64,000 nucleotides of DNA from Chitinophagaceae bacterium (lineage in GTDB: Bacteria > Bacteroidota > Bacteroidia > Chitinophagales > Chitinophagaceae): positions 35,811 through 99,810 of the forward strand of contig JADKJI010000028.1 in the NCBI GenBank assembly GCA_016721085.1, in the 5' to 3' direction. Under the pieces are notes generated by a model that searched no databases, was not told the origin of the DNA, and saw only the letters and a list, made by a program, of their open reading frames with translations. This document shows, one piece after another, positions 54,167 through 63,143 of the stretch. Numbering within the stretch: position 1 is the stretch's first letter; every line of letters begins with the position of its first letter. Both the position numbers and the translations under genes were made by a program.

Positions 54167-54838
54167 ATGTTACAGCCCCAATTGCCCCCCAAACAAAAGA
54201 GAAAATCCTTTTCCTTTTTTGTGATAATAGGGATTGTTGGATTATTTGCAGTACTCATAGGCTTCGGTAAAACATTTATAATTCCATCAATAGATGGGAG
54301 TTTCGACGCCCCCTTTATCGTTCACCTTCATGGCGCTTTTGCATTTTCATGGATTTTATTATTCCTGGTACAAACAATCCTGATACATGTAAGGAATTAT
54401 CGGCTACACCAAATTTTGGGAATCTTAGGAACTGGTATTGCTATAGGAATAGGAATTACAATCGTTTTTGTTGGGAAGTATGTAGTATCCCGCGACCTAA
54501 GCCAAGGTCTTGGCGAAATATCTTATTCCTCCTTGATTGGGAATATTACATCAGCCTTACTATTTCTTCTTTTTGTACTATTAGGCATTCTGAAACGAAA
54601 TGATCCGGCATCCCATAAGCGATTCATGCTATTAGCCACTATCATTGTATTATGGCCTGCCTGGTTTAGATTCAGGCATTATTTTCCGGCAATTCCAAGA
54701 CCTGACATATGGTTTGCAGTTGTCCTAGCCGACAGTCTGATTATTACACTTGGATCTGGGACAAAGTTAAAAATGGCAAAATTCATCCGGCACTTCTTTT
54801 CTGGGGGGGCTATTCGTGATTTTAGAGCAAAGCTTTGA
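54167..54838 (+). CDS. DUF2306-like polytopic membrane protein (native end about 54902)
   Basis: About six TM segments with conserved-looking HLHGAFAFSWILLFLVQ and RNYRLHQILGILG, plus NDPASHKRFMLLATI, where histidines within helices recall DUF2306 / cytochrome b561-like proteins. Two small indels (near 54748 and in the G run at 54805) spoil the end. Restored, it reads VWIWDKVKNGKIHPALLFWG to a stop at 54902. Function unknown. Confidence 0.62.
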   Translation: MLQPQLPPKQKRKSFSFFVIIGIVGLFAVLIGFGKTFIIPSIDGSFDAPFIVHLHGAFAFSWILLFLVQTILIHVRNYRLHQILGILGTGIAIGIGITIVFVGKYVVSRDLSQGLGEISYSSLIGNITSALLFLLFVLLGILKRNDPASHKRFMLLATIIVLWPAWFRFRHYFPAIPRPDIWFAVVLADSLIITLGSGTKLKMAKFIRHFFSGGAIRDFRAKL

Positions 54839-54932
54839 AGTATTTGTCTATGATTCTGAAATTTGGAGGAGTTTTGCAAAAGGGATTTACACTATATTAT
54901 AATTCTTATACTTCACTTTTTCATTATTGTCT

Positions 54933-55035
54933 TAAACAGGATTAAAGGATTTAAGGATTATCAGGATGATATTCAGTAATTTAAGTCTGCGCATTAAAAT
55001 CCTGTATTTCCTTTAATCCTTAAATCCTGTCAAAG
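54933..55035. repeat. Family F hairpin element
   Basis: AGGATTAAAGGATTTAAGGA pairs with TCCTTTAATCCTTAAATCCT across a 35-base loop. Confidence 0.7.
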
Positions 55036-55099
55036 ACAATTTTTCCCGTATATTAGTGCCGTAATGAACTTGTTTTCATAAATCTAATCCTTTTGGTAC

Positions 55100-55462
55100 A
55101 TGGAAATAGAAATGACATACCAAAATTCTCTACAAGCAAACAGGGAAGCAACGCTGGGTATTCAAATACTTGCAGGCCTTATTGATTCAGCGATAACCCT
55201 GGCAACTTCTTTTACCTTGATGTATTATTTCCCAGATTTAATTCTGACAATATTCCACTTCCAACTTGCACCCGAAATAGTAGCCTATATTTTATTCGCA
55301 ATATATAGGATGATTGCTTTTTTATTATTTAATGGCACCGTTGGTATGAAAACCTGCAGGGTCCATTTGCTGAATGGCGATTTGGAACAATTGTCTTTTT
55401 CCGAGAAAATATGTGCAGGATTTTTCGTTTTGATAAATGGAGTAGACTATTATCATAAATAG
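55100..55462 (+). CDS. RDD family membrane protein
   Basis: 120 residues: LGIQILAGLIDSAITLATSF (RDD-type first helix), AIYRMIAFLLFNGTVGMKTCRVHLLN. Short member with three TM segments. Transport or structural role unknown. Second in-frame ATG at 55112. Confidence 0.7.
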   Translation: MEIEMTYQNSLQANREATLGIQILAGLIDSAITLATSFTLMYYFPDLILTIFHFQLAPEIVAYILFAIYRMIAFLLFNGTVGMKTCRVHLLNGDLEQLSFSEKICAGFFVLINGVDYYHK

Positions 55463-55500
55463 TAAGAGAAAATAATAATCGAATACAAACGTCATGACCT

Positions 55501-56109
55501 GTGCCAAATTCTCCCAAAATATTCATATTCATACTTTCTTACTTACTTATCACTCATTCTCCCCTGGCCCAGAACTTGGCCCTTGCAAAAAGCTTGAATG
55601 ATAGTGCAGTGGCACTAATGATGAAATTTGAAAAGGACGAAAAGGTTATAGAGCTTTTTGACAAAGCTATTGCCGCAGACTCAAACTATGCAAGAGCTTA
55701 TGAAAACAAAGTTGGCATTCTGCTAAAAGAAAATAGATATTCTGAGGCACTGGTCCTATGCAGCAAATTGGTAACTATTAATCCTCAAAACAGCTCCTAT
55801 TTTGTTTTATCAGGAGCATTATTCGAGAAAATGACAGATACTTCTTTGGCTCAAAAAATGTACACAATTGCCGACGAAATCCTTGTCCGTACGATTGATA
55901 ATTCTAAAATAACAAGCTTAACAAAAGCTAGAGAAAATCTAGATAGGTATTGCATACTTATGCTTCTAAAGAATCCCCAAAAAGCACGAGAGCTCGCTAG
56001 TTCACTGCAAGAAAATTGGAAAGGTACCGAGTTGTCTCAAATCATTTTAGAAATTACATCACAAAACCGGGAGGAAATACTAAACGGTATTTTGCTGATT
56101 AAAAATTGA
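55501..56109 (+). CDS. Secreted TPR-repeat protein
   Basis: 202 residues from a GTG start, with a signal peptide (IFIFILSYLLITHSPLAQ). TPR units: LFDKAIAADSNYARAYENK, LLKENRYSEALVLCSKLVTI and further helices. Protein-protein interaction scaffold in the envelope, partner unknown. Confidence 0.72.
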   Translation: MPNSPKIFIFILSYLLITHSPLAQNLALAKSLNDSAVALMMKFEKDEKVIELFDKAIAADSNYARAYENKVGILLKENRYSEALVLCSKLVTINPQNSSYFVLSGALFEKMTDTSLAQKMYTIADEILVRTIDNSKITSLTKARENLDRYCILMLLKNPQKARELASSLQENWKGTELSQIILEITSQNREEILNGILLIKN

Positions 56110-56279
56110 AAGTATACTAACAGTAACTACTTCAGTTTTACTTAACTAATCTCCAGAAATTTCTGATTCACAATATGGACTTCATTCCTACAATTCATTA
56201 TTAGATTTATTAATATAATGAAAGCATAATCGCTTTAAGGGAATTAATGTAAATTAGGGTTGCCAAAAAACGCTATACT

Positions 56280-56597
56280 ATGAGTGATATTAAAAAAGAA
56301 GATATCAAACAGGAAGTATTCGACCTGTATGATGACTATGCCCATAACAGAATTGACAGACGCAGTTTCGTTCAAAAACTGTCAACCTATGCAGTAGGTA
56401 GCCTTACTGTTGCCTCCCTAATGAGCTTTCTGATGCCTGATTAGGGGCTATACAAGTGAGCAAAGATGATCCCAACTTAAAATCGGAATATATCAACCAC
56501 CCCTCACTAAAGGAGGCGGTACCATCAAGGGACTGCTTTCCATGGTATCGGCAAAGCTCCGCTGGGTGGTATAGTAGTAGTTCACGAAAACAGGGGA
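56280..56597 (+). pseudogene. Dienelactone hydrolase, N-terminal part (several frameshifts)
   Basis: ATG at 56280 gives IKKEDIKQEVFDLYDDYAHN and RIDRRSFVQKLSTYAVGSLT, the leader typical of YghX-like dienelactone hydrolases, then TAG at 56442. Another frame continues KDDPNLKSEYINHPS and PKGGGTIKGLL. At least three indels fall within about 150 bases, more than elsewhere. Confidence 0.6.
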
Positions 56598-57154
56598 TTG
56601 AATCCTCATATAGAAGATATTGCCCGCCGAGCCGCCTTGGCAGGTTTCATAACCCTTGCACCTGATGCTTTAAGCCCATTAGGAGGCTACCCAGGTAATG
56701 ATGATGCGGGAAGGGAATTACAAAGCAAACGCGACAGGAAAGAGATGCAGGAGGATTTTATTGCCGCCTATACCTACCTGAAAGCGCATAAGGACTGTAA
56801 TGGCAAAGTGGGTGTTGTAGGGTTCTGCTACGGAGGCGGGATAGCCAATATGATGGCAGTGAGAATTCCGGACCTGGCAGCATCCGTACCTTTTTATGGG
56901 GGACAGCCCACTGTGGAAGAGGTGCCACAGATAAAAGCTCCGCTCCTGCTTCATTATGCAGGTCTGGATACACGAATCAATGACGGTTGGCCAGCTTACG
57001 AAGCAGCCCTGAAAGAAAACAAAAAGAGTATACTGCGTATATATATCCCAATGTAAACCATGGTTTCAATAATGATACCACCCGTTATGATAGGGATGCC
57101 GCTACGCTTGCATGGTCACGCACCATTGAATTCTTTACAAATAAATTAAAATAA
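56598..57154 (+). CDS. Dienelactone hydrolase family protein, C-terminal catalytic part
   Basis: Alpha/beta hydrolase core: HENRGLNPHIEDIARRAALA, VGVVGFCYGGGIANMM (nucleophile Cys), LLLHYAGLDTRINDG (Asp). After a last indel near 57040 (which otherwise ends the frame at 57056) it reads YPNVNHGFNNDTTRYDRD (His) and ends FFTNKLK at 57154. All three catalytic residues are present, so the enzyme is probably functional if the indels are errors. Confidence 0.72.
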
Positions 57155-57255
57155 GCATTCAAGCATAATCCGAATATGCAAAGGAGAAGAAAGAATTACC
57201 CGCAAAACAACGGGCAGAAGTTTTACTAATTCTAAAAGGCAGGTTCGAGAAGAAT

Positions 57256-57741
57256 ATGAACCGACACAAAGGATTGGAATGGACTAAAATTCAATCTAAA
57301 CTGGAATCCAATCCGGACAAATTATGGTCGCTCAATGAAATGGAAAATACAGGCGGAGAACCAGATGTAGTAGCCTTTGACAAAAAAAACGGAGAGTTTG
57401 TTTTTTTTGACTGTTCAGCAGAAAGCCCGTCGGGAAGAAGAAGTTTTTGCTATGATGCCGAAGCCTTGGCTGCAAGGAAAGAAAACAAACCAAAGAACAG
57501 TGCTAAAGCCATGGCCGCAGAAATGGGAATAGAAATACTAACAGAAGAAGAATACAGAGCACTTCAGACAACTGGTAAATTCGATTTAAAAACATCCAGC
57601 TGGGTGAAGACTCCTGATGCCATAAGAAAATTGGGTGGCGCCCTATTTTGTGATCGTCGCTACGATACCATATTTTTATACCATAATGGAGCAGATTCGT
57701 ATTATGCAGCACGAGGTTTTCGTGGTTCACTAAGAGTTTGA
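57256..57741 (+). CDS. DUF4256 family protein
   Basis: 161 residues from the ATG giving MNRHKGLEWTKIQ. The same frame is coding-like upstream to about 57185 (KKELPAKQRAEVLLILKGRF), so the true start lies there, hidden by an indel near 57176. KLWSLNEMENTGGEPDVV, DCSAESPSGRRSFCYD and ALFCDRRYDTIFLYHNGADS match DUF4256. Function unknown. Confidence 0.82.
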   Translation: MNRHKGLEWTKIQSKLESNPDKLWSLNEMENTGGEPDVVAFDKKNGEFVFFDCSAESPSGRRSFCYDAEALAARKENKPKNSAKAMAAEMGIEILTEEEYRALQTTGKFDLKTSSWVKTPDAIRKLGGALFCDRRYDTIFLYHNGADSYYAARGFRGSLRV

Positions 57742-57811
57742 AATTAAAATGGCATTATAGCAACTTTAAATTGAATAAAACCTCCATTGGCATTGGCTCA
57801 AATTAAGAAGG

Positions 57812-58213
57812 ATGAAATTAAGTAGCTGGACAAAAGTTCTAATAGTCGTTTTCTGTTTCGGTGTAGCGATTATTGGTTTCATGATTAAATTACCCTCCTC
57901 ATTCAGGCATTACGACAAAGAACTACATGCATTATTCTATTTTCTGGCAGCTGCTTTTCTAAACATTCTTTTCGCAAAAAGAAACGTATTAATCCATATT
58001 GCCATTTTTGCGTTCCTGTATTTATTCGGTATGGGCATAGAATTGTCACAAGAATATTCAAACAAAGTATTTCATAACAGAATACATGGCCGCTATGATG
58101 TGGAAGATGTTGCAGCCAACCTGAAAGGACTTATTATATTCTCACTCATCTGGCTGGTTTACGCCGTTATTTTCAGTATTTACAAAAAAGCAAGGCCAGA
58201 TAAAGAAAACTAA
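57812..58213 (+). CDS. VanZ-like membrane protein
   Basis: 133 residues, four TM segments. The pattern HYDKELHALFYFLAAAFLN, then FGMGIELSQEY and GRYDVEDVAANLKG (D..AN.xG), is the VanZ signature. Actual role in most bacteria unknown; VanZ itself gives low teicoplanin resistance. Confidence 0.78.
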   Translation: MKLSSWTKVLIVVFCFGVAIIGFMIKLPSSFRHYDKELHALFYFLAAAFLNILFAKRNVLIHIAIFAFLYLFGMGIELSQEYSNKVFHNRIHGRYDVEDVAANLKGLIIFSLIWLVYAVIFSIYKKARPDKEN

Positions 58214-58408
58214 GTCCCAACAGAGCGATTCAATCCAACATTTCAACTCAATTATTAATTTCTAATGGTTATACATTACCACTACCACAGCTTTTAGGTA
58301 AATAATGCCATTCATAGAATTAATTCTTGCAATTTATCCGAAATTTCATTTACTTTGTACTTCAAAGCACTTTTTAGACATAGATTACAATCTCTTTTAT
58401 GTCACATC

Positions 58409-58747
58409 ATGAACAGCCATAATACTAGAAAATCGCTTACACCACAAAATGGTGGTATCATAAAACGCATGCTCATTGGAGCTTGTATAGCCTTACTATT
58501 GATAAGTCTATTCCTATATGGCGTTAATAATCCTAAACCAGAATGGAGTAAATTATGGATACTAAAACCTTTATTAATTGTTCCTATTGCTGGAGCTTTA
58601 GGTGGTTTCTTCTATTATATGATGGAAAAATTTAGAAATAGAGGAAGATGGTGGAATATTATAGCTATCGGAGCAAGTATCATTGGTTATTTAATAATTC
58701 TTTGGATTGGTACGATTTTAGGATTAAATGGTACTTTATGGGATTAA
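58409..58747 (+). CDS. Hypothetical membrane protein
   Basis: 112 residues from MNSHNTRKSL (the frame opens 18 codons earlier). Three TM segments: MLIGACIALLLISLFLYGV, LLIVPIAGALGGFFYYMM and IIAIGASIIGYLIILWIG. Basic linker FRNRGRWWN. No function assigned. Confidence 0.6.
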   Translation: MNSHNTRKSLTPQNGGIIKRMLIGACIALLLISLFLYGVNNPKPEWSKLWILKPLLIVPIAGALGGFFYYMMEKFRNRGRWWNIIAIGASIIGYLIILWIGTILGLNGTLWD

Positions 58748-58804
58748 ACTCCACAATATCTATCTAAATAATATCTATAACTTTTCATTGGTTGGTTGAT
58801 AAAT

Positions 58805-59218
58805 ATGTTACGTTTTAATCTCAAATACTTCACCTACGCTGTTATCTTATTTATTGCAGAAGTATTAATTGCATTATTCGTGAGAGATTCCATAATAAGA
58901 CCATACGGGGGTGATTTCCTGGTAGTGATAATGCTTTATTTCGGAGTCAGGGCTTTTATAAAAACTAATCCCTGGAAGATTGGAATATGCGTACTTCTCT
59001 TTTCCTATTTGATCGAAACGCTTCAATACATCAATATCATTGATAAAATAGGTCTTTCCAATAATATATTGGCGAAAACTGTTTTAGGCTATGGATTTGA
59101 ATGGAAGGATATACTAGCCTATACGCTTGGAATAGTAGTGATATTACTTTTAGACAAAGACCAATCCACAAGCAAAAATAATATCAAACCAACTATTAAT
59201 GAACGTCAAGTTCATTAA
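58805..59218 (+). CDS. DUF2809 membrane protein
   Basis: 137 residues from MLRFNLKYF; an ATG at 58796 is possible. RPYGGDFLVVIMLYFGVRAF and GFEWKDILAYTLGI with ETLQYI match DUF2809. Four TM segments. Its 3' end overlaps that of the convergent DUF2236 gene by 23 bases. Confidence 0.8.
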   Translation: MLRFNLKYFTYAVILFIAEVLIALFVRDSIIRPYGGDFLVVIMLYFGVRAFIKTNPWKIGICVLLFSYLIETLQYINIIDKIGLSNNILAKTVLGYGFEWKDILAYTLGIVVILLLDKDQSTSKNNIKPTINERQVH

Positions 59219-59580
59219 TCTGTTTCATGTATGCTGTTGGCAGCAGAAGTTTCTTTATCAAACCATCTATTCGTACGAACCGACTGAATTTGTATAATGG
59301 TACAACTGGCTTTAGCATGGAAAAAGAACTGAATTGCAATAAATCTTTCACTCTGCTAGGTACTACTAACTTTTGTGCTTCAAGTAATACTTTAAATCGT
59401 ACCACTAAGATGCTTCTTATACTGAAGGAAAAGATCACTTGTATACTCACTTTTAATTAAATCTTCATTTAAATGAGCCTGCCTCACTGGAAGCCATTCT
59501 TCATAAGAAAGAGGTAGGGCCTTCAATCCCATCCTGTCTCCTACCCTATAGAATACATTATATACTTCACTTTTCTTCAT
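59196..59580 (-). CDS. DUF2236 (MpaB-like oxygenase) C-terminal part
   Basis: Reads KKSEVYNVFYRVGDRMGLKA, LPLSYEEWLPVRQAHLNED and FLQYKKHLSGTI, then (one T restored near 59398) FKVLLEAQKLVVPSRVKDLL, VPLYKFSRFVRIDGLIKKLL and a stop at 59196. Continues the protein begun at 59950. Confidence 0.65.
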
Positions 59581-59950
59581 CTGTCAAAATTCTTTCCAGC
59601 AACTCAAATGAAGCAATTGAATAATGAATTAGCATAAAAAGAACATCACGATAGGCCCAATCAGGTATAATGGAACCCCTGCTATTTTCAACCGCTGAAT
59701 GAATATGCCGCATGGTATCAATAGCCTTAAGAGCTTCTGACTCTGAAGAATAAATTATTCTCCGGGCATAAGTTACAGTGGAGAATAAACGCCCTATCGG
59801 ATCTGAAGGTAACTTTCCAGTAAAATATAGCCAGTCCACTGCCTTATTAAGAGCAAACTCTGCTGAAGCTCCAGCAAATATGAAAAGCACTGTATCGCTT
59901 TTCCCCCAGATTTCCCTTACTATTGAATTGTTAGAAACAAAAAATGACAT
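59567..59950 (-). CDS. DUF2236 (MpaB-like oxygenase) N-terminal part (joined extent 59196-59950)
   Basis: SIVREIWGKSDTVLFIFAGA, SAEFALNKAVDWLYFTGKLP, DPIGRLFSTVTYARRII and IPDWAYRDVLFMLIHYSIAS match the DUF2236 pattern of ER-bound oxygenase/latex-clearing-like proteins. A missing A near 59578 ends it at DEEK. Restored, the protein has about 248 residues. Heme binding is possible by family, substrate unknown. Confidence 0.7.
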   Translation of the reverse strand: MSFFVSNNSIVREIWGKSDTVLFIFAGASAEFALNKAVDWLYFTGKLPSDPIGRLFSTVTYARRIIYSSESEALKAIDTMRHIHSAVENSRGSIIPDWAYRDVLFMLIHYSIASFELLERILTDEEK

Positions 59951-60115
59951 ATAAACACTTTACATTTATAAAGTTAGGCAATGTATATCAGGAAATCTCT
60001 ATTGCAAAAGAACCATAATTGTTCCTTTTAACTCACAGAACTTAAGTATCTCCATTTTTTGACGTAAATTAATGCAACGATAGCATCTATTTAGTTGTCA
60101 AGTAAAAAATAGTAT

Positions 60116-60550
60116 ATGGGAAGAATTCTCATTAGCGTTTGCCTACTATCTATTATGGCACTCTTTAGCCACTGTAAAAAAGAAATGGGCCTGAGTACTG
60201 AAAATTTATCAGGATTATGGGAATTATCACAAGCTCAAGTCAGCCTTCTACCACCTACCACATATACCCCAGGAAATGGAAATACTTACAAATTCAATAA
60301 GAATAATTATGAAAATATGAAAACAATGTAATTGTGAAATCAGGAACTTTTGTACTAAAGGAAGACACCACTGCAAAGAAACATTAGGATTGATATTAGC
60401 AGCAGGAAAATATACCACAAGAATAATATTTGATGATAATATTACAGCCGAAAAACTTTCCTTCAAATAGAAGGCAATAATCTAGTTTTATTATCTGGAT
60501 ACTTTCCACTTGATGGCGGGTCAAATTATTCATATCAAAAAATAAACTAA
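60116..60550 (+). pseudogene. Lipocalin-like lipoprotein, frameshifted
   Basis: Signal ending LFSHCKKEMG (lipidation Cys), then LSGLWELSQAQVSLLPPTTY and NTYKFNKNNYEN, as in small lipocalin-like lipoproteins. The stop at 60331 follows an indel. Other frames read NNVIVKSGTFVLKEDTTAK, GLILAAGKYTTRIIFDDN and FPLDGGSNYSYQKIN to 60550. Role unknown. Confidence 0.5.
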
Positions 60551-60708
60551 CCATTAATCTCATACCCAATTCACTCATAAAAACAACAGCTCTAAAGCAG
60601 AGAAAATTAAAATCCCTACATTCGTAATAACATTAGTAGTATTTAAGAATTTAGATTAATCTATTAGCATATTGTAAAATCAGGAACATCTTTCATACCA
60701 GTTGCAGA

Positions 60709-61071
60709 ATGACATCAAGAACATTGCTATTTGTTTTTAGCATAATTTGCCTTTCCTGCCATGAAAGCAATAAAGGTACGGCAAACAGTGAGGGAATAAG
60801 TTTTGACAAAAACAAATGGGCCGTAAAAAAGGGGGAAGACTATCCATATAGGGACAGTATGCTAAATGATATAATAGAAAGCAAATTAGTGAAAGGGCTA
60901 AAAACTAATAAAGTAATAGAATTATTAGGAGAGCCAGAACGAATAGATACCAATTTCATGTTCTATAGGATATCGCAGGAAAGGCTTGGTTTCTGGCCTT
61001 TACATACTAAAACTTTAGTACTTGAGTTAGGTTCAGATTCAATAGTAAAGTATAACTGGATACATAAATAA
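60709..61071 (+). CDS. Hypothetical lipoprotein with BamE/SmpA-like fold
   Basis: 120 residues, lipoprotein signal FVFSIICLSCHESN. VKGLKTNKVIELLGEPERID with MFYRISQERLG resembles the compact BamE/SmpA motif (two helices plus sheet) also used in many small lipoproteins. Function not assigned. 20 bases before the next gene. Confidence 0.6.
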   Translation: MTSRTLLFVFSIICLSCHESNKGTANSEGISFDKNKWAVKKGEDYPYRDSMLNDIIESKLVKGLKTNKVIELLGEPERIDTNFMFYRISQERLGFWPLHTKTLVLELGSDSIVKYNWIHK

Positions 61072-61091
61072 TCAATACATCCTCTTCAACA

Positions 61092-61781
61092 ATGAATCAG
61101 GAACTCTGGAATAAGATACTGGCCTTTGATTTTGATAACCCACCCAGTGAATATGGGTTCTCAATAAGACTCGCCAACGAAAATTACTGGACAAAGAATT
61201 TTACTGAGCAGGCCATATTGGAATATAAGAAGTTCATGTACCTGGCTGCTACTACCGATTCTATGGTATCTCCTTCAGAAATTGTAGATACCGTTTGGCA
61301 TCAGCATTTGATATTTACACAGCTTTATACTGAATTCTGTGACATATTAGGCAAGCAAATCCAACATGTGCCATCCACCCACAACAGAAGCGAACTCGAG
61401 AAATTCAAACAGGCAAAAGAAAGAACAGGGCTACTCTATAAAGAAGTATTTGGCGACCCACCCAATTCAATTTGGGGCTTTAGCGATATGTATGAAAGTC
61501 TACGATTGGAAAAAGCTTCTTTCAAATTAAGAACATTCACAATAATTGGGATACTTGCAACTTTAGCCTTATCAATACCTCTCTACTTTGCATTAAAGCC
61601 AATCTATATCAGAATCGAAAATCCTTATTTCCTGATTGGCTACCTATCACTTATCATTATATCATTTTTTGGTTTACTACAATTTAACAGAAATAAGTTA
61701 TTAACAATAATAAGGCAATCTGACCCAAAATCGTTCATTTTCAATCTCACTCCAGCAAGTTATCTATCTCAAATCTCATAG
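61092..61781 (+). CDS. Glycine-rich-domain / TIGR04222-like membrane protein, N-terminal part (joined extent 61092-62469)
   Basis: The N-terminal domain has VDTVWHQHLIFTQLYTEFCD and GKQIQHVPS, the WHxHxxxxxxYxxxC pattern of glycine-rich-domain (GRDP-like) proteins. Two TM segments follow (IIGILATLALSIPLYF, YFLIGYLSLIIISFFGLL). The frame breaks near 61768 (one base), after which LKSHSLSLVINGSINEL continues. Function unknown. Confidence 0.72.
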   Translation: MNQELWNKILAFDFDNPPSEYGFSIRLANENYWTKNFTEQAILEYKKFMYLAATTDSMVSPSEIVDTVWHQHLIFTQLYTEFCDILGKQIQHVPSTHNRSELEKFKQAKERTGLLYKEVFGDPPNSIWGFSDMYESLRLEKASFKLRTFTIIGILATLALSIPLYFALKPIYIRIENPYFLIGYLSLIIISFFGLLQFNRNKLLTIIRQSDPKSFIFNLTPASYLSQIS

Positions 61782-61788
61782 CCTTTCT

Positions 61789-62469
61789 TTGGTTATAAAT
61801 GGCTCAATCAATGAACTAATTGAAACCAATGCAATAACCATTAATCAAGATGAAACCATTGAGCTCTCTCAAAAAGGAGCAACAAACACAAGAGAACAAC
61901 TACAAGTAACATCAGTTTTAAGTGAATCAGGACCTCTTTCCTATGGTAAATTACTCAGTCAGTTAATATTAAAACCCATTTTTGGAAATGTTTCCAATTG
62001 CATGAATGCCTTCAATAAATATTTTATCAAATCCAAGAAATTCGGGTATTTGTTTTATATAAATTTTGGAATTCTTGCTTTACTATTTCTAATAGGATTT
62101 ACAAGACTTGCTACTGGTGTTTTACGAGATAAACCAATTACTTTATTCTTTTTTACATTATTAGCACTTATTGTTTGTATTGGTATTTTTTTAGATAAGC
62201 TAACAAGAATAGCAGACACTATAATAGTACCAGAATTATACAAAGAAGAAATAATTCCTTCAAGTCAAACTGGTAATGAATGGCAGTGGACTTATTTCTT
62301 ACTGGGCCCAGCAGTATTATCTACAGATTTGATTCCTTTAGTAACAAAACAGGAAAAAAGAACTGGTGGTGGAGATGGCAACAGCGGTTCTTGTGGTTCT
62401 TCAGGTGGCAGTTCATGCGGGAGTTCCTGCGGTAGTAGTTGTGGAGGCTGTGGCGGCGGAGGTGATTAA
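61789..62469 (+). CDS. TIGR04222-like membrane protein, C-terminal part with Gly/Cys/Ser tail
   Basis: Continuation of the previous frame; the TTG at 61789 is unlikely to be a real start. Two further TM segments (FYINFGILALLFLIGF, LFFFTLLALIVCIGIFL) and a last 32 residues of almost only Gly, Ser and Cys (SCGSSGGSSCGSSCGSS, CGGCGGGGD). Such tails are typical of TIGR04222 proteins, whose role is not known. Confidence 0.72.
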   Translation: MVINGSINELIETNAITINQDETIELSQKGATNTREQLQVTSVLSESGPLSYGKLLSQLILKPIFGNVSNCMNAFNKYFIKSKKFGYLFYINFGILALLFLIGFTRLATGVLRDKPITLFFFTLLALIVCIGIFLDKLTRIADTIIVPELYKEEIIPSSQTGNEWQWTYFLLGPAVLSTDLIPLVTKQEKRTGGGDGNSGSCGSSGGSSCGSSCGSSCGGCGGGGD

Positions 62470-62555
62470 TAAACTTTAATAGTCACCCATACATAATCAG
62501 ATATCTTTATACTTGTCCCGTAGATAGCATTATCAAATCAATAAACCTTATCACA

Positions 62556-63133
62556 ATGACGGACACAAAACAAAACCTGGAGTTAGCTGAACAAAAAGCA
62601 AAAGCTCTTTTCTCTACTATTGAAGAAAGAGGATTGATTGTTGCTGGTAAAACTGAAAAAGAGCTTTGCGATGAAATCATTCAAATTGCAAAAGAAGATT
62701 TTGGAATAGAAAAGCACTGGTCTAAAAAGATAGTACGTACAGGCATCAATACTCTACAGCCCTTTATTGCAAATCCAGAAGACCTCGTAATCCAGAAAGA
62801 CGATATCTTGTTTTTTGATTTCCATCCTGTATATAATGATTGGGAGGCAGACCTTAGGAAACATATAATCTAGGTAAAAATCCACTGAAACTCAAAATTG
62901 TGAAAGATATAGAAGCTGCCTGGAAAATTGCTAATGCCTGGTACTTCCAGCAAACCAAGCTGACAGGTGCAGAATTTTCAATTACGTGAATGATCTTACA
63001 ATAAGTTATGGTTATGAATTTGGAAATGCTATTGCAGGACATATAGTAGGTCCTTACCCTCATGAGCAGCCTGATGACCCCAATGATCTTTGTATTCGGC
63101 GCTTTCTATGAACAGCTTCTTAATAACGATTAA
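62556..63133 (+). CDS. M24 family metallopeptidase, frameshifted and internally deleted (frame as written stops at 62873)
   Basis: Begins ELAEQKAKALFSTIEERGLI; HWSKKIVRTGINTLQPF; metal-site region ILFFDFHPVYNDWEADL. An indel near 62855 follows; restored it reads YNLGKNPLKLKIVKDIEAAW, ANAWYFQQTKLTGAEF and NAIAGHIVGPYPHEQPDDPN. About 33 residues expected next (IHPDN ... HWILE type) are missing, and the end FGAFYEQLLNND follows directly, stop at 63133. One metal-ligand region therefore seems lost. Confidence 0.62.
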
Positions 63134-63143
63134 GCAATCTGTA

